A DNA stretch of 64,000 nucleotides from Pseudomonas proteolytica (GCF_007858275.1 NZ_VFEV01000014.1:1-64000); one strand, 5' to 3'. Shown: positions 10,003 through 23,014, counted from the stretch's first letter. The notes: generated from the sequence alone by a model not told the origin. Numbers and translations are program-made.

Positions 10003-10353
10003 ATGTCGCGTGGTATGGGTAATGGTGTGATGGAAACTTCCGGTTTTCAAAAGATCAAGATTGATCCCTTTGTCAAAGGGTTTGATATGGCGCTGGCGCG
10101 GCCATTGTCGCGGTCTGTCCGATTAAATGGTTTCTCGACATGCCTGCGGCTTGAAGAAGTCTATTGGAATATTCTTGCTGAGATTGCCAGGATCAATACC
10201 TGCTCGATCAGTGCGCTGCTGTCGTACGTGGATCGCGAAGTGCATTTACGTTATGGCGGAGTCAAGAATTTCAGCGGGCTGGTCCGGGTGGTGTGTGTGG
10301 TTCATGCGCTCAAAGGGCAGGCATCGGCCACAAGCCAGGCCGGCCTCATGTAG
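10003..10353 (+). CDS. Ribbon-helix-helix domain protein
   Basis: A 116-residue protein. Residues about 34-85 (RSVRLNGFSTCLRLEEVYW then NILAEIARINTCSISALLS) fit a ribbon-helix-helix fold of the kind found in small AraR-like/RHH_4 proteins: a short basic beta strand followed by two helices. It would act as a dimeric DNA-binding protein or an antitoxin-like partner, but no toxin is adjacent. The start ATG at 10003 has AAGGGAG ten bases before it. It is transcribed alone between dps and the FmdB gene. The target is unknown. Confidence 0.75.
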   Translation: MSRGMGNGVMETSGFQKIKIDPFVKGFDMALARPLSRSVRLNGFSTCLRLEEVYWNILAEIARINTCSISALLSYVDREVHLRYGGVKNFSGLVRVVCVVHALKGQASATSQAGLM

Positions 10354-10516
10354 TCGGGTTGCGCGGTAGTGCAGGGGCTGGGCGGTTCTCTATATAGTGC
10401 GCTGCACGTTGCTACGGCTGCACAGCCTCGATTTAACGGATATAATCCCGCCCTTTGCTGCGCACCCGGCTGGTACGGGGCGTGGCGCAGCAGTGACGTG
10501 ATCGCCGAGATACTCC

Positions 10517-10738
10517 ATGCCCATGTACGATTACCAATGCGCTTCCTGTGGTCACCAATTGGAAGCCATTCAGAAGATCAGCGACGCGCCGTTGGTCGAT
10601 TGCCCCGCTTGCCGGGCGCCCGAACTGAAAAAGATGTTGTCCATGCCGGGCTTTCGCCTGAGCGGTAGCGGCTGGTACGAGACCGACTTCAAGACCGGCG
10701 CCAAGAAGAATCTGGCGGGCGGCGACAAAGCAGACTGA
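10517..10738 (+). CDS. FmdB family zinc-ribbon protein
   Basis: A 73-residue protein with MPMYDYQCASCG at the N terminus and a second CPAC pair at about 31-34: two CxxC knuckles forming one zinc ribbon. The family (FmdB / CxxC_CXXC_SSSS) is named after a regulator of formamidase but its general role is unknown. The gene sits 110 bases before aspS, a common arrangement in proteobacteria, and may share its transcript. Confidence 0.9.
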   Translation: MPMYDYQCASCGHQLEAIQKISDAPLVDCPACRAPELKKMLSMPGFRLSGSGWYETDFKTGAKKNLAGGDKAD

Positions 10739-10848
10739 GTTGAACTCTACGCGCGAGCTCCTGCATTATCCGTGGCCTGACTCAACAGGTGCGGTGCCCG
10801 AGCAGGAACTCCACCGAATTTCGAATTACGAGAAGTGAAACCACTACC

Positions 10849-12624
<1,776 letters not shown>

Positions 12625-12662
12625 GGCTGCGGCGTGAAAGCGCAATAAGGTTGTACGCAGTC

Positions 12663-12690
12663 AAAAAGGCGCATCTTCGGATGCGCCTTT
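12663..12690 (+). terminator. Terminator after aspS
   Basis: An eleven-base-pair stem with TTCG loop (AAAGGCGCATC / GATGCGCCTTT) lies between aspS and yebC. The T-run is short. Confidence 0.75.
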
Positions 12691-12759
12691 GCGTTTAAAA
12701 GAGGGAAATCCTGCCTGGGGTGGGATTGAAAGGTTTCTAGAGAATTTCGGAGTTGTGTT

Positions 12760-13506
<747 letters not shown>

Positions 13507-13524
13507 AGGCTGGTGTAGGCCAAA

Positions 13525-13615
13525 ATGTGGGAGCGGGCTTGCTCGCGAAAGCGGTCTGTCAATCAGTACATGCGTGACTGAAGTACCGCTTTCGCGAGCA
13601 AGCCCGCTCCCACAT
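13525..13615. repeat. REPIN (paired inverted REP) between yebC and ruvC
   Basis: Two inverted copies of an ATGTGGGAGCGGGCTTGCTCGCGAAAGCGGT-like unit (written here as ATGTGGGAGCGGGCTTG plus CTCGCGAAAGCGGT) are separated by about 30 bases. This is the classic fluorescens-group REP sequence in REPIN arrangement, mobilised in trans by RAYT transposases; none is encoded in the window. Confidence 0.9.
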
Positions 13616-13663
13616 GGGATCTTCTCTGTATCAAAAAATGTGTTTACCCAACCCGCAGGCGTT

Positions 13664-14188
13664 ATGACTTTAATCCTAGGTATCGACCCCGGTTCGCGCA
13701 TCACCGGCTTTGGCGTGGTGCAGCAGACGCCGCGTGGCTGCATCTACGTCGCCTCGGGGTGTATCCGTACCGGCGCTGGCGAGCTGGCCGAACGCTTGCA
13801 GATCGTCTATCGCGGCGTGCGCGAAGTGATCCAGACCTACGGGCCGGTGACCATGGGCATTGAAAAGGTGTTCATGGCCAAGAACGCCGACTCGGCCCTG
13901 AAGCTGGGCCAAGCCCGTGGCGCAGCCATTGTTGCCGGGGCGGAGGAGGGTATGGAAATCGCCGAATACACCGCGACCCAGGTCAAGCAGGCCGTGGTCG
14001 GCACCGGTGCGGCCAATAAAGAGCAGGTGCAGATGATGGTCATGCACATGCTCAAGCTCACGTCAAAACCACAGATCGATGCCTCTGACGCGTTGGCCAT
14101 CGCCATTTGCCATGCCCATACCCGTTCCAGCCTGCTGCCCCACGGCCTCGGTACGGCACGCAGTCGTGGCGGGCGCCTGCGTCTCTGA
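13664..14188 (+). CDS. ruvC: Crossover junction endodeoxyribonuclease RuvC
   Basis: A 174-residue Holliday junction resolvase that cuts junctions bound by RuvAB during recombinational repair. The catalytic Asp7 lies in [13 protein letters not shown], a second acidic residue in [22 protein letters not shown], and the C-terminal pair in [17 protein letters not shown] 13664 is chosen because the family begins at [10 protein letters not shown]; an in-frame upstream ATG at 13574 would run through the REPIN. ruvA follows after 63 bases. Confidence 0.97.
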   Translation: MTLILGIDPGSRITGFGVVQQTPRGCIYVASGCIRTGAGELAERLQIVYRGVREVIQTYGPVTMGIEKVFMAKNADSALKLGQARGAAIVAGAEEGMEIAEYTATQVKQAVVGTGAANKEQVQMMVMHMLKLTSKPQIDASDALAIAICHAHTRSSLLPHGLGTARSRGGRLRL

Positions 14189-14251
14189 TAGCATCAGCGC
14201 AATCGTTATGGTCGGGCCTCGATCTGACCTCAAGCTTTAAGGATCTGAACC

Positions 14252-14863
14252 GTGATTGGACGCTTGCGCGGCACCCTGGCTGAGAAACAGCCGCCGCACC
14301 TGATTCTGGATGTAAACGGGTTGGGGTATGAGCTGGAAGTGCCCATGACCACCCTGTATCGCCTACCGTCGGTCGGTGAACCGATAACCTTGCACACCCA
14401 TCTGGTGGTGCGCGAAGACGCGCAACTACTCTATGGTTTCATTGGCAAGCGCGACCGGGACTTCTTCCGCGAGCTGATCCGCCTCAATGGTGTCGGCCCG
14501 AAATTGGCCCTGGCATTGATGTCGAGCCTGGAAGTGGACGAGTTGGTGCGTGCCGTTTCGGCCCAGGACACCTCGGCACTGACCAAGGTGCCGGGGGTCG
14601 GCAAGAAAACCGCCGAACGCCTGCTGGTAGAGCTCAAGGACCGCTTCAAGGCCTGGGAAGTGGTGCCAAGCATGTTTGCCCTGGTACCCAACCAGCCGGA
14701 TCTGCCGGCGGCCCAGGTTGCCAGTGCCGAAAGCGACGCCGTCAATGCGCTGATTTCCCTGGGCTACAAACCCCAGGAAGCCAGCAAGGCAGTGTCAGCC
14801 ATCAAGGACAAGAACCTGAGCGCCGAAGACATGATCCGCCGAGCCCTGAAGGGAATGATTTAA
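14252..14863 (+). CDS. ruvA: Holliday junction DNA helicase subunit RuvA
   Basis: A 203-residue junction-binding protein that forms tetramers on four-way DNA and loads the RuvB motor. The OB-fold start [12 protein letters not shown], the acidic pin region, two helix-hairpin-helix motifs ([13 protein letters not shown] and [16 protein letters not shown]) and the C-terminal RuvB-binding helices ([19 protein letters not shown]) are clear. It starts at GTG with AAGGA about nine bases upstream. The stop abuts the ruvB start. Confidence 0.97.
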   Translation: MIGRLRGTLAEKQPPHLILDVNGLGYELEVPMTTLYRLPSVGEPITLHTHLVVREDAQLLYGFIGKRDRDFFRELIRLNGVGPKLALALMSSLEVDELVRAVSAQDTSALTKVPGVGKKTAERLLVELKDRFKAWEVVPSMFALVPNQPDLPAAQVASAESDAVNALISLGYKPQEASKAVSAIKDKNLSAEDMIRRALKGMI

Positions 14864-15922
14864 GTGATTGAAGCTGATCGTCTGATTGCAGCCACCGGCC
14901 CTCGCGATCGTGAAGAGGTCCAGGATCGGGCCATTCGCCCCCTGAGCCTTGCCGACTACATCGGCCAACCCACCGTACGCGAGCAGATGGAGTTGTTCAT
15001 CCAGGCGGCGCGCGGGCGTGCCGAGTCCCTGGACCACACATTGATCTTCGGCCCGCCGGGGTTGGGCAAGACCACCCTGGCCAATATCATCGCCCAGGAA
15101 ATGGGGGTGTCGATCAAGAGCACCTCCGGCCCGGTGTTGGAGCGCCCGGGCGACCTGGCCGCGCTGTTGACCAACCTTGAGCCCCATGACGTGCTGTTCA
15201 TCGACGAAATCCACCGGTTGTCGCCCATCGTCGAAGAGGTGCTGTACCCGGCTATGGAAGACTTCCAGCTGGATATCATGATTGGCGAAGGGCCGGCTGC
15301 GCGCTCGATCAAGCTCGACCTGCCGCCGTTCACCCTGGTTGGCGCCACCACCCGTGCGGGTATGCTGACCAACCCGTTGCGAGACCGTTTCGGCATTGTT
15401 CAACGTCTAGAGTTCTATAGCACTGCTGACCTTGCGACGATTGTCAGTCGTTCGGCGGGGATTCTCGGCTTGCCGCTCGATCCGGAAGGTGCCTTTGAGA
15501 TTGCCCGGCGCGCCCGTGGCACGCCACGGATCGCCAACCGCTTGCTGCGCCGGGTACGGGACTTTGCCGAAGTGCGAGCCAAGGGGCATATCACCAAGGC
15601 CGTGGCCGACCTGGCGTTGAACCTGCTGGACGTTGATGAACATGGTTTCGATCATCAGGACCGGCGCCTGCTGTTGACCATGATCGAAAAATTCGATGGT
15701 GGGCCGGTGGGCGTAGACAGCTTGGCCGCTGCTATCAGTGAGGAGCGCCATACCATCGAGGATGTTTTGGAGCCTTACTTGATTCAACAGGGTTACATCA
15801 TGCGTACACCGAGGGGCCGTGTGGTCACGCGCCATGCGTATTTGCACTTCGGGCTAAACATTCCGTCACGATTGGGGGAGATGCCTGTGGTAGACGAATT
15901 CCTCGATGCAGTGGACGATTAA
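14864..15922 (+). CDS. ruvB: Holliday junction branch migration ATPase RuvB
   Basis: A 352-residue AAA+ motor that drives branch migration with RuvA. Walker [12 protein letters not shown] (about residues 63-73), Walker [10 protein letters not shown], sensor 1 GATTRAG and arginine finger region [13 protein letters not shown] are present, with the C-terminal winged helix ([17 protein letters not shown]). The start is a GTG lying immediately after the ruvA TAA, so translation is probably coupled. Length is normal. Confidence 0.97.
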   Translation: MIEADRLIAATGPRDREEVQDRAIRPLSLADYIGQPTVREQMELFIQAARGRAESLDHTLIFGPPGLGKTTLANIIAQEMGVSIKSTSGPVLERPGDLAALLTNLEPHDVLFIDEIHRLSPIVEEVLYPAMEDFQLDIMIGEGPAARSIKLDLPPFTLVGATTRAGMLTNPLRDRFGIVQRLEFYSTADLATIVSRSAGILGLPLDPEGAFEIARRARGTPRIANRLLRRVRDFAEVRAKGHITKAVADLALNLLDVDEHGFDHQDRRLLLTMIEKFDGGPVGVDSLAAAISEERHTIEDVLEPYLIQQGYIMRTPRGRVVTRHAYLHFGLNIPSRLGEMPVVDEFLDAVDD

Positions 15923-16060
15923 AAAGGCATGGCGAGTCGATTTATTCGACGTTTGTGCTGTCCTAGTGGCTGGCGTCGTCATTCTTTCGTTAGAAATGTT
16001 GCAGAGAATGAAAAACAGTTGCCTGGCCGGATTGGCAACCTGAGGAGTAAGCACTAGAGT

Positions 16061-16516
16061 ATGCGCGCGCAAAACGGGGATCAGTCGTTCGCACATCGCT
16101 GTCGCGTTTATTACGAGGACACCGATGCGGGCGGCATCGTGTATTACGTCAACTACCTGAAATTCATGGAACGGGCTCGAACCGAGCGGCTGCGGGAGCT
16201 GGGCTTTGCCCAATCCCAGCTTGCAGGGGAGGACCTGTTATTTGTCGTGCATTCCAGCGAGGCCCGTTACCACGCGCCGGCGCGACTGGACGATGAGTTG
16301 CTGGTCAGCGCCGAAGTAATCGAATTGAACCGTGTCAGCCTGCGCTTTAAACAGCAGGTCAGGCGGGCAACGGATGCAACGCTGCTCTGTGAGGGGCAGT
16401 TCCTGGTGGCGTGTGTGCGCACCAATAGTTTGAAACCCCGGGCCATTCCCGAAGCTTTACGTGCGGCCTTTGCCGGCGTGAGCGGCGCCGGTAAACAATC
16501 AGAGCAGGAGATTTAG
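16061..16516 (+). CDS. ybgC: YbgC acyl-CoA thioesterase, first gene of the tol-pal cluster
   Basis: A 151-residue hot-dog fold thioesterase. The active-site segment [19 protein letters not shown] (about 20-38) carries the catalytic aspartate. YbgC proteins act on acyl-CoA or acyl-ACP and associate with phospholipid synthesis enzymes at the inner membrane; the link with the Tol system is by operon. The ATG has GAGGAG upstream. tolQ starts one base after its stop. Confidence 0.94.
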   Translation: MRAQNGDQSFAHRCRVYYEDTDAGGIVYYVNYLKFMERARTERLRELGFAQSQLAGEDLLFVVHSSEARYHAPARLDDELLVSAEVIELNRVSLRFKQQVRRATDATLLCEGQFLVACVRTNSLKPRAIPEALRAAFAGVSGAGKQSEQEI

Positions 16517-16517
16517 C

Positions 16518-17213
16518 GTGGAACCTACCGTCGTCGACCATTCCTCCATGTGGAGCCTGGTCAGCAATGCCAGTGTCGTGGTTCAACTGGTGATGCTGAC
16601 CCTGGTAGCCGCATCGGTTACCTCATGGGTCATGATTTTTCAGCGCAGCAACCTGCTGCGTGCCGGTCGACGTGCCCTGGAGAGCTTCGAAGAGCGCTTC
16701 TGGTCGGGTATCGACCTGTCCAAGCTGTATCGCCAGGCAGGCAGCAACCCAGACCCGGATTCGGGCGTAGAACAGATCTTCCGCGCCGGTTTCAAGGAAT
16801 TCTCCCGCCTGCGTCAGCAGTCCGGCGTTGACCCGGAAGCGGTCATGGAAGGCGTGGCCCGTGCGATGCGCGTCGCGATCTCCCGTGAGGAAGAAAAGCT
16901 CGAACAGAGCCTGCCGTTCCTCGCTACCGTCGGTTCGGTCAGCCCGTATATCGGCCTGTTTGGTACCGTATGGGGCATCATGAACTCCTTCCGTGGCCTG
17001 GCAACGGCCCAGCAAGCGACCCTGGCCACCGTGGCCCCGGGTATCGCCGAAGCGCTGATCGCCACTGCCATCGGCCTGTTCGCTGCAATCCCCGCAGTAA
17101 TTGCCTACAACCGTTTCGCCGCCACCAGCGAAACCCTGATTGGCCGTTACTACACCTTCGCCGATGAATTCCAGGCGATCCTGCACCGTAAAGTGCACAC
17201 CAGCGAAGAATAA
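16518..17213 (+). CDS. tolQ: TolQ, inner-membrane proton-channel subunit
   Basis: A 231-residue ExbB-family protein with three membrane helices: about 18-38, then, after a cytoplasmic loop, about 135-158 and 168-192. The motifs GTVWGIMNSF and APGIAEALIATAIGLFAAIPAV line the proton path shared with TolR. With TolR it converts the proton gradient into movement of TolA for outer-membrane constriction at division. Start is GTG, one base after ybgC. Confidence 0.96.
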   Translation: MEPTVVDHSSMWSLVSNASVVVQLVMLTLVAASVTSWVMIFQRSNLLRAGRRALESFEERFWSGIDLSKLYRQAGSNPDPDSGVEQIFRAGFKEFSRLRQQSGVDPEAVMEGVARAMRVAISREEEKLEQSLPFLATVGSVSPYIGLFGTVWGIMNSFRGLATAQQATLATVAPGIAEALIATAIGLFAAIPAVIAYNRFAATSETLIGRYYTFADEFQAILHRKVHTSEE

Positions 17214-17227
17214 GCAGGTAATTCCCA

Positions 17228-17689
17228 ATGGCTTTAATCGCTCGAGCTCGCAAAAAGCGCAAGCCGGTCGCCGAGATGAACGTAGTGCCTTACATCGACG
17301 TGATGCTGGTGCTGCTGGTGATCTTCATGGTGACCGCGCCGATGCTCAATCAGGGTGTGAAGGTTGATCTGCCCAAGGTTTCCAGCGAAGCCTTGCCGCA
17401 GGACAACAACACCCAGGTCCTGACCATCTCGATCAAGGCTGACAAGACCTATTACTGGAACCTTGGCAGCGAAGTCGACACCCAGAAGCAACAGGACAAG
17501 GCCATGACCTTGCCGCAAATGACCGACGCGGTGACCAAGATCATCCGCGCCGGCAATGAAGGCGGCAAGCACACCCAGGTGTTCATCCGCGGTGACAAGT
17601 CGGTCGACTACGGCTCCGTCATGGGCGCCATGGGCGGGCTGCAGAAGGCCGGGGTCGGTAATGTTGGCTTGATTACCGAGGCGCCCTGA
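17228..17689 (+). CDS. tolR: TolR, ExbD-family stator subunit
   Basis: A 153-residue protein with a basic cytoplasmic N terminus, one membrane helix (about 22-42) holding the proton-carrying Asp in VVPYIDVMLVLLVIFMVTAP, and a periplasmic peptidoglycan-binding domain ending KAGVGNVGLITEAP. It works with TolQ to energise TolA. Its stop codon overlaps the tolA ATG by one base. Confidence 0.96.
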   Translation: MALIARARKKRKPVAEMNVVPYIDVMLVLLVIFMVTAPMLNQGVKVDLPKVSSEALPQDNNTQVLTISIKADKTYYWNLGSEVDTQKQQDKAMTLPQMTDAVTKIIRAGNEGGKHTQVFIRGDKSVDYGSVMGAMGGLQKAGVGNVGLITEAP

Positions 17690-18762
17690 TGCAGCAACAG
17701 CGAGAGCCGTCCGCCTCGGAAAGCTTCTTCTGGCCTAGCGTCTGGGCAATTGCCCTGCACGTTCTGGTGTTTGGCATGCTGTTTGTCAGCTTTGCCATGA
17801 CGCCGGAGCTGCCGCCAGCCAAGCCGATCGTGCAGGCGACCCTGTATCAGCTGAAATCGAAGAGTCAGGCCACCACCCAGACCAATCAGAAGATTGCGGG
17901 TGAGGCCCAGAAGTCGGCTGCGCGCCAGACTGAAGTCGAACAGATGGAACAGAAGAAGGTCGAGCAGGAAGCGGTGAAGGCTGCTGCGGAACAAAAGAAA
18001 GACGAGGCGGCTCAAAAGGCCGAAGAATCGAAAAAGGCTGACGAAGCCAAGAAGGCCGACGAGGCGAAAAAGGCTGATGAAGCCAAGAAAGCCGAGAAAG
18101 CTGCCGAAGCTAAAAAAGCCGAAGAGAAACAATTGGCTGATATAGCCAAGAAGAAATCTGAAGAAGAAGCCAAGAAAGCGGCTGAAGAAGAGGCCAAGAA
18201 AAAGGCCGCTGAAGAAGCCAAGAAGAAGATAGTCGAAGACGCGAAGAAGAAAGCCGCCGAAGACGCCAAGAAAAAAGCTGAAGCAGACGAGGCGAAGAAG
18301 AAAATCGCCGATGACGCGAAGAAGAAAGCTGCCGCCGATGCCTCGAAGAAAAAGGCCCAGGAAGCAGCGCGTAAATCCGCCGAAGATAAAAAGGCCCAGG
18401 CCTTGGCTGATTTGCTTTCCGACACGCCGCAACGTCAGCAAGCCTTGGCCGATGAACGTGGTGATGAAGTCGCGGGCAGTTTCGACGACCTGATTCGGGC
18501 GCGGGCAGCAGAGGGCTGGACACGTCCACCTTCGGCACGCAAAGGCATGACAGTGGTGCTGCAGATCGGCATGTTGCCGGACGGTACGGTGACTTCGGTC
18601 AGCGTGGCCAAGTCCAGTGGCGACGGTTCGTTCGACAGTTCAGCGGTTGCAGCGGTCAAGAACATTGGCCGGTTGACCGAGATGCAGGGAATGAAACCAA
18701 GCGACTTCGCTCCCTATCGTTCATTCAAGATGACATTCACACCTGAGGATCTAGCCTTGTGA
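17689..18762 (+). CDS. tolA: TolA, periplasm-spanning energy transducer
   Basis: A 357-residue protein. An N-terminal membrane anchor (about 15-40) is followed by a very long Lys/Ala/Glu-rich helix (domain II, about 75-235, with many AKKA-type repeats) and a globular C-terminal TolA/TonB-like domain (about 245-357) that contacts Pal and TolB. The repetitive DNA at 17940-18400 is coding low complexity and not a separate repeat. The stop overlaps the tolB GTG start by four bases. Confidence 0.95.
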   Translation: MQQQREPSASESFFWPSVWAIALHVLVFGMLFVSFAMTPELPPAKPIVQATLYQLKSKSQATTQTNQKIAGEAQKSAARQTEVEQMEQKKVEQEAVKAAAEQKKDEAAQKAEESKKADEAKKADEAKKADEAKKAEKAAEAKKAEEKQLADIAKKKSEEEAKKAAEEEAKKKAAEEAKKKIVEDAKKKAAEDAKKKAEADEAKKKIADDAKKKAAADASKKKAQEAARKSAEDKKAQALADLLSDTPQRQQALADERGDEVAGSFDDLIRARAAEGWTRPPSARKGMTVVLQIGMLPDGTVTSVSVAKSSGDGSFDSSAVAAVKNIGRLTEMQGMKPSDFAPYRSFKMTFTPEDLAL

Positions 18763-20060
18763 GAAACCTTCTTCGAGGAATGCTTGTCGTTATTTGCTGT
18801 ATGGCAGGGATAGCGGCGGCGGATGAAAAGAACATCCTGGTAACCAGCGGTAGCGATCGGGCGACTCCGATTGCAGTAGTGCCGTTTGGTTGGCAGGGCG
18901 GCAGCGTACTGCCGGACGATATGGCGGAAATCATTGGTAATGACCTGCGCAACTCGGGTTACTACGCGCCTATTCCGAAGCAGAACATGATCAGCCAGCC
19001 GACCCAAGGCAGCGAAGTGATCTACCGTGACTGGAAAGCCCTGGGCGCCCAGTACCTGATGGTAGGCAGCATCGTGCCAGCGGGCGGTCGCCTGCAGGTG
19101 CAATACGCCCTGTTCAACGTGGCCACCGAGCAGCAAGTGCTGACCGGTAGCGTGTCGGGCAGCGTCGACCAACTGCGGGACATGGCGCACTACATCGCCG
19201 ACCAGTCGTTCGAAAAACTGGTGGGTATCAAAGGTGCGTTCTCTACCCGCATGTTGTACGTGACGGCTGAGCGTTTCTCGGTGAACAACACGCGCTACAC
19301 CCTGCAGCGTTCAGACTACGACGGTGCCCGGGCAGTGACCCTGCTGCAATCGCGCGAGCCGATCCTGTCGCCGCGTTTTGCGCCGGATGGCAAGCGTATC
19401 GCCTATGTGTCGTTTGAACAGAAGCGTCCGCGCATCTTCGTCCAGCACATCGACACCGGCCGCCGTGAGCAGATCACCAACTTCGAAGGTTTGAACGGTG
19501 CACCAGCCTGGTCGCCGGATGGCAATCGCCTGGCATTCGTACTGTCCAAGGACGGTAACCCGGATATCTACGTGATGAACCTCGGTTCGCGCCAGATCAC
19601 CCGTGTCACTTCCGGCCCTGGCATCAACACTGAACCGTTCTGGGGCAAGGATGGTTCGACCATCTACTTCACATCAGACCGTGGCGGCAAACCGCAGATC
19701 TATAAGAGCAGTGTTGGCGGTGGTGGTGCAGAACGTGTGACCTTTATCGGCAACTACAACGCCAATCCGAAGCTTTCGGCCGATGAAAAGACCCTGGTAA
19801 TGATCCATCGCCAGGATGGTTTCACTAATTTCAAGGTGGCGGCCCAGGATTTGCAGCGCGGAAGCGTAAAAATCCTCACAGATAGCACTCTTGATGAGTC
19901 GCCTACTGTTGCGCCCAACGGCACCATGGTAATCTACGCCACCCGCCAGCAGGGCCGGGGAGTCTTGATGCTCGTGTCCATTAATGGACGCGTAAGGCTC
20001 CCGCTTCCTACCGCACAAGGCGAAGTCAGAGAACCGTCCTGGTCCCCTTACCTGAACTGA
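18759..20060 (+). CDS. tolB: TolB, periplasmic beta-propeller of the Tol-Pal system
   Basis: A 433-residue exported protein with a signal peptide (about residues 1-21, ending GIAAA) and two domains: an N-terminal alpha/beta domain and a six-bladed propeller whose blades show repeated [21 protein letters not shown] and [11 protein letters not shown] motifs. It binds Pal and TolA alternately. The GTG start overlaps the tolA stop (18759-18762). A 55-base gap separates it from pal. Confidence 0.96.
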   Translation: MRNLLRGMLVVICCMAGIAAADEKNILVTSGSDRATPIAVVPFGWQGGSVLPDDMAEIIGNDLRNSGYYAPIPKQNMISQPTQGSEVIYRDWKALGAQYLMVGSIVPAGGRLQVQYALFNVATEQQVLTGSVSGSVDQLRDMAHYIADQSFEKLVGIKGAFSTRMLYVTAERFSVNNTRYTLQRSDYDGARAVTLLQSREPILSPRFAPDGKRIAYVSFEQKRPRIFVQHIDTGRREQITNFEGLNGAPAWSPDGNRLAFVLSKDGNPDIYVMNLGSRQITRVTSGPGINTEPFWGKDGSTIYFTSDRGGKPQIYKSSVGGGGAERVTFIGNYNANPKLSADEKTLVMIHRQDGFTNFKVAAQDLQRGSVKILTDSTLDESPTVAPNGTMVIYATRQQGRGVLMLVSINGRVRLPLPTAQGEVREPSWSPYLN

Positions 20061-20115
20061 CGCGGCGCTACAAAAAGAAGTACTTAACACACTGGGGTTC
20101 ATTAGGAGTTTCACG

Positions 20116-20616
20116 ATGGAAATGCTGAAGTTTGGTAAGTTTGCTGCTCTGGCTCTGGCTCTGTCCGTAGCCGTTGGTTGCTCGTCTAAAGGCGGCGACA
20201 ATGCCGGTGAAGGCGCAGCTGTTGATCCAAACGCTGGTTACGGCGCCAACACTGGTGCAGTTGACGGCTCCCTGAGCGAAGAAGCTGCTCTGCGCGCGAT
20301 CACCACTTTCTACTTCGAATACGACAGTTCGGACCTGAAGCCAGAAGCCATGCGCGCTCTGGACGTTCACGCGAAAGACCTGAAAGGTAACGGCGCTCGC
20401 GTTGTACTGGAAGGCAACACCGACGAACGTGGTACTCGTGAGTACAACATGGCACTGGGCGAGCGTCGTGCGAAAGCCGTTCAGCGCTACCTGGTACTGC
20501 AAGGCGTTTCCCCAGCTCAGCTGGAACTGGTTTCCTACGGTGAAGAGCGTCCAGTTGCTACCGGCAACGACGAGCAATCCTGGGCTCAAAACCGTCGCGT
20601 CGAACTGCGTAAGTAA
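20116..20616 (+). CDS. pal: Pal, peptidoglycan-associated lipoprotein
   Basis: A 166-residue outer-membrane lipoprotein. The lipobox VAVGC puts the lipidated cysteine near residue 22; the OmpA-like C-terminal domain has the diaminopimelate-binding pattern [20 protein letters not shown]. Pal tethers the outer membrane to the wall and is moved by the Tol machinery. Codon use is strongly biased to frequent codons, fitting a highly expressed protein. A ribosome site AGGAG lies nine bases before the ATG. Confidence 0.97.
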   Translation: MEMLKFGKFAALALALSVAVGCSSKGGDNAGEGAAVDPNAGYGANTGAVDGSLSEEAALRAITTFYFEYDSSDLKPEAMRALDVHAKDLKGNGARVVLEGNTDERGTREYNMALGERRAKAVQRYLVLQGVSPAQLELVSYGEERPVATGNDEQSWAQNRRVELRK

Positions 20617-20622
20617 TTCGTC

Positions 20623-21447
20623 ATGCGAACGTGCCGTCGTGTTGTAACCGTATTGGCTCTCAGCCTCGCACCGCTTGCGGTGTGGGCTGCGGTTCCCGTG
20701 GAAGATAGCAACTCTGGCTATAACAATAGTGGGAGCAGCTATCCACCTGCAGGTTATGGCACGAACGGCGCCTATGCGGGGGGAGCGGCCACGGCCGCTC
20801 CTTCGGCACAGGGCGAACTGTTCAACCAACTGCAACGCATGCAGGATCAATTGGCGCAGCAACAAGGCACCATTGAAGTTCTGCAGAATGAGGTGCGTCA
20901 GCTCAAGCAAGAAGGCCTGGAGCGTTACCAGGATCTTGACCGACGTATAGGAACCGGCGTTACACCAGCCGCTACTCCTGATAATTCTTCTGCCGGTGGC
21001 GCCGCAAGCGCCGCCGGTGGTGCAGCCGCAGGCGCCACACAGGCCCCTGCCGCCAGCAGCGAACCGGCTGACCCGGCGAAGGAAAAGCTGTATTACGACG
21101 CAGCCTTCGACCTGATCAAGGCCAAGGATTTCGACAAGGCCAGCAAGGCGTTCACCGCTTTCCTGGGTCGTTATCCAAACAGCCAGTATGCGGGCAATGC
21201 CCAGTACTGGTTGGGTGAGGTCAACCTGGCCAAGGGTGATTTGCAGGGTGCAGGCCAGGCGTTTGCCAAGGTCAGCCAGCTTTACCCCAAGCACGCCAAG
21301 GTGCCTGATTCGCTGTACAAACTGGCTGATGTAGAACGCCGCCTGGGTCATACCGACAAGGTCAAAGGCATTCTGCAGCAAGTGGTGGCCCAATACCCGG
21401 GCACATCTGCCGCCCAGTTGGCCCAGCGCGATTTGCAGCGTTTGTAA
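20623..21447 (+). CDS. cpoB: CpoB (YbgF), cell division coordinator
   Basis: A 274-residue periplasmic protein with a signal peptide (residues 1-21, ending VWA), an N-terminal coiled coil (about 65-110, LQRMQDQLAQQQGTIEVLQ) used for trimer formation, a Gly/Ala-rich linker, and three TPR repeats from about 147 to the end. In E. coli it links Tol activity to PBP1B during septal wall synthesis. It begins six bases after pal and ends at a terminator, closing the tol-pal cluster. Confidence 0.94.
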   Translation: MRTCRRVVTVLALSLAPLAVWAAVPVEDSNSGYNNSGSSYPPAGYGTNGAYAGGAATAAPSAQGELFNQLQRMQDQLAQQQGTIEVLQNEVRQLKQEGLERYQDLDRRIGTGVTPAATPDNSSAGGAASAAGGAAAGATQAPAASSEPADPAKEKLYYDAAFDLIKAKDFDKASKAFTAFLGRYPNSQYAGNAQYWLGEVNLAKGDLQGAGQAFAKVSQLYPKHAKVPDSLYKLADVERRLGHTDKVKGILQQVVAQYPGTSAAQLAQRDLQRL

Positions 21448-21470
21448 GCATTGCTGATCCGCTTGGAAGA

Positions 21471-21496
21471 AACCCGCGCCTGTCGCGGGTTTTTTC
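21471..21496 (+). terminator. Terminator of the tol-pal cluster
   Basis: ACCCGCG pairs with CGCGGGT and is followed by six T, 24 bases after the cpoB stop. Confidence 0.9.
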
Positions 21497-21612
21497 GTTA
21501 GAATCCACGCCCTTTTATGAAATACGCTTTTTGGGGTTCACGCTTTGCCGGGATCCCATGAAGTGCCTGACGGAGGCGGACAGCCTGTTTAGCTGTTACG
21601 CCCGTGGCGACT

Positions 21613-22260
21613 ATGCAAGACACATTACGCATCACCGAAGTTTTTTACTCGTTACAGGGTGAAACGCGCACTGCCGGCCTGCCCACAGTATTTGTGCGCC
21701 TGACCGGTTGCCCGTTGCGCTGCCAGTACTGTGACAGTGCCTACGCGTTCAGCGGCGGCACTATTCGTACCCTCGACGACATCCTGGAGCAGGTGGCAGG
21801 CTACAAGCCGCGCTACGTCTGTGTTACAGGCGGCGAGCCGTTGGCCCAGCCCAATGCCATTCCTTTGCTCAAGCAGCTGTGTGACGCCGGTTACGAGGTG
21901 TCCCTTGAAACCAGCGGTGCCCTGGATATTTCCGCAGTCGATCCTCGCGTCAGCCGAGTGGTTGACCTGAAGACGCCAGACTCCAAGGAAGCGCATCGCA
22001 ATCGCTATGAAAATATCGAGTTGCTCACCGCCAACGACCAGGTCAAGTTCGTCATCTGTTCACGGGACGACTATGACTGGGCCAATTCCAAGCTGATCCA
22101 GTACGGTTTGGACCGACGCGCCGGCGAGGTGCTGTTTTCTCCAAGCCACCATGACTTGAACGCTCGCGACCTGGCTGATTGGGTGGTCGCGGACAACCTG
22201 CCGGTGCGCCTGCAATTGCAGCTGCATAAATATCTTTGGAACGACGAGCCAGGACGCTGA
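21613..22260 (+). CDS. queE: 7-carboxy-7-deazaguanine synthase
   Basis: A 215-residue radical-SAM enzyme that contracts the ring of carboxytetrahydropterin in queuosine precursor (preQ0) synthesis. The cluster cysteines are in [12 protein letters not shown] (CX3CX2C), and the SAM-contact [10 protein letters not shown] follows near residue 77. ATG 21613 matches the family start [17 protein letters not shown]; a GTG nine bases earlier is in frame. queC follows after one base. No preQ1 riboswitch was recognisable in the 165-base leader. Confidence 0.95.
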   Translation: MQDTLRITEVFYSLQGETRTAGLPTVFVRLTGCPLRCQYCDSAYAFSGGTIRTLDDILEQVAGYKPRYVCVTGGEPLAQPNAIPLLKQLCDAGYEVSLETSGALDISAVDPRVSRVVDLKTPDSKEAHRNRYENIELLTANDQVKFVICSRDDYDWANSKLIQYGLDRRAGEVLFSPSHHDLNARDLADWVVADNLPVRLQLQLHKYLWNDEPGR

Positions 22261-22261
22261 A

Positions 22262-22951
22262 ATGACTGAACAAACCACTGAGCAAAAACGTGCCGTAATC
22301 CTGCTGTCTGGCGGCCTCGACTCCGCCACCGTGGTGGCGATGGCACGTGCCGAGGGTTACAGCTGCTATACCATGAGCTTCGACTATGGCCAGCGCTCCC
22401 ATGCCGAGTTGCACGCCGCCGCCCGTGTCGCCCGCGACCTCGGCGTGGTGGAGCACAAGGTGATTGGGCTGAACCTCAACGGCATTGGCGGCTCGGCCCT
22501 GACCGACAGCACCATCGACGTGCCTGAGGCGCCCACTGAGGGCATCCCGGTCACCTATGTACCGGCACGCAACACCGTGTTCCTGTCGCTGGCCCTGGGC
22601 TGGGCAGAGGTGCTCAATGCCCGCGACATCTTTATCGGCGTCAACGCCGTCGACTACTCCGGCTACCCGGACTGCCGTCCAGAGTTCGTCGAGTCGTTCG
22701 AACGCATGGCCAACCTGGCGACCAAGGCGGGCGTAGAAGGGCACGGCTTCCGTATCCAGGCGCCACTGCAAAACCTGAGCAAGGCGGATATCGTCAAGGC
22801 GGGTGTAAGGCTTGGTGTCGACTACTCGCTGACTGTTTCCTGCTACCAGGCAGACAATGACGGTCGTGCATGTAGGAAATGTGACAGCTGCCGACTACGT
22901 GCAGAAGGCTTCCAAGCGGCCGGAATTACTGACCCAACGCGTTATTTCTGA
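22262..22951 (+). CDS. queC: 7-cyano-7-deazaguanine synthase
   Basis: A 229-residue ATP-dependent enzyme that turns carboxydeazaguanine into preQ0. The PP-loop [11 protein letters not shown] is at residues about 15-25, and the C-terminal zinc site is formed by Cys residues in SCYQ...ACRKCDSC. It is the second gene of the queE-queC unit and lies just before tRNA-Lys, whose tRNA is not itself a queuosine substrate (those have GUN anticodons). Confidence 0.96.
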   Translation: MTEQTTEQKRAVILLSGGLDSATVVAMARAEGYSCYTMSFDYGQRSHAELHAAARVARDLGVVEHKVIGLNLNGIGGSALTDSTIDVPEAPTEGIPVTYVPARNTVFLSLALGWAEVLNARDIFIGVNAVDYSGYPDCRPEFVESFERMANLATKAGVEGHGFRIQAPLQNLSKADIVKAGVRLGVDYSLTVSCYQADNDGRACRKCDSCRLRAEGFQAAGITDPTRYF

Positions 22952-22969
22952 TTTATTTAAAATAAGGTG

Positions 22970-22997
22970 TTGAATAATCCTTAGAAATCAGTATTAT
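22970..22997 (+). promoter_or_regulatory. Sigma-70 promoter of tRNA-Lys
   Basis: TTGAAT (22970-22975) and TATTAT (22992-22997) are separated by 16 bases and end 17 bases before the tRNA 5' end. Confidence 0.7.
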
Positions 22998-23014
22998 ACG
23001 CGCCACCACACAGC

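Noticed and set aside
16018..16039. GTTGCC / GGCAAC hairpin before ybgC as terminator of ruvB
   Set aside because: The stem is only six base pairs and lacks a T-run; it lies just before a ribosome site and may be chance.
17940..18400. Tandem-repeat-like DNA, at first glance a CRISPR or satellite
   Set aside because: It encodes the Lys/Ala/Glu helix of TolA; repeat units vary in length and stay in frame.
21497..21612. preQ1 riboswitch before queE
   Set aside because: No pseudoknot or C-rich loop of the preQ1-I/II types could be recognised.
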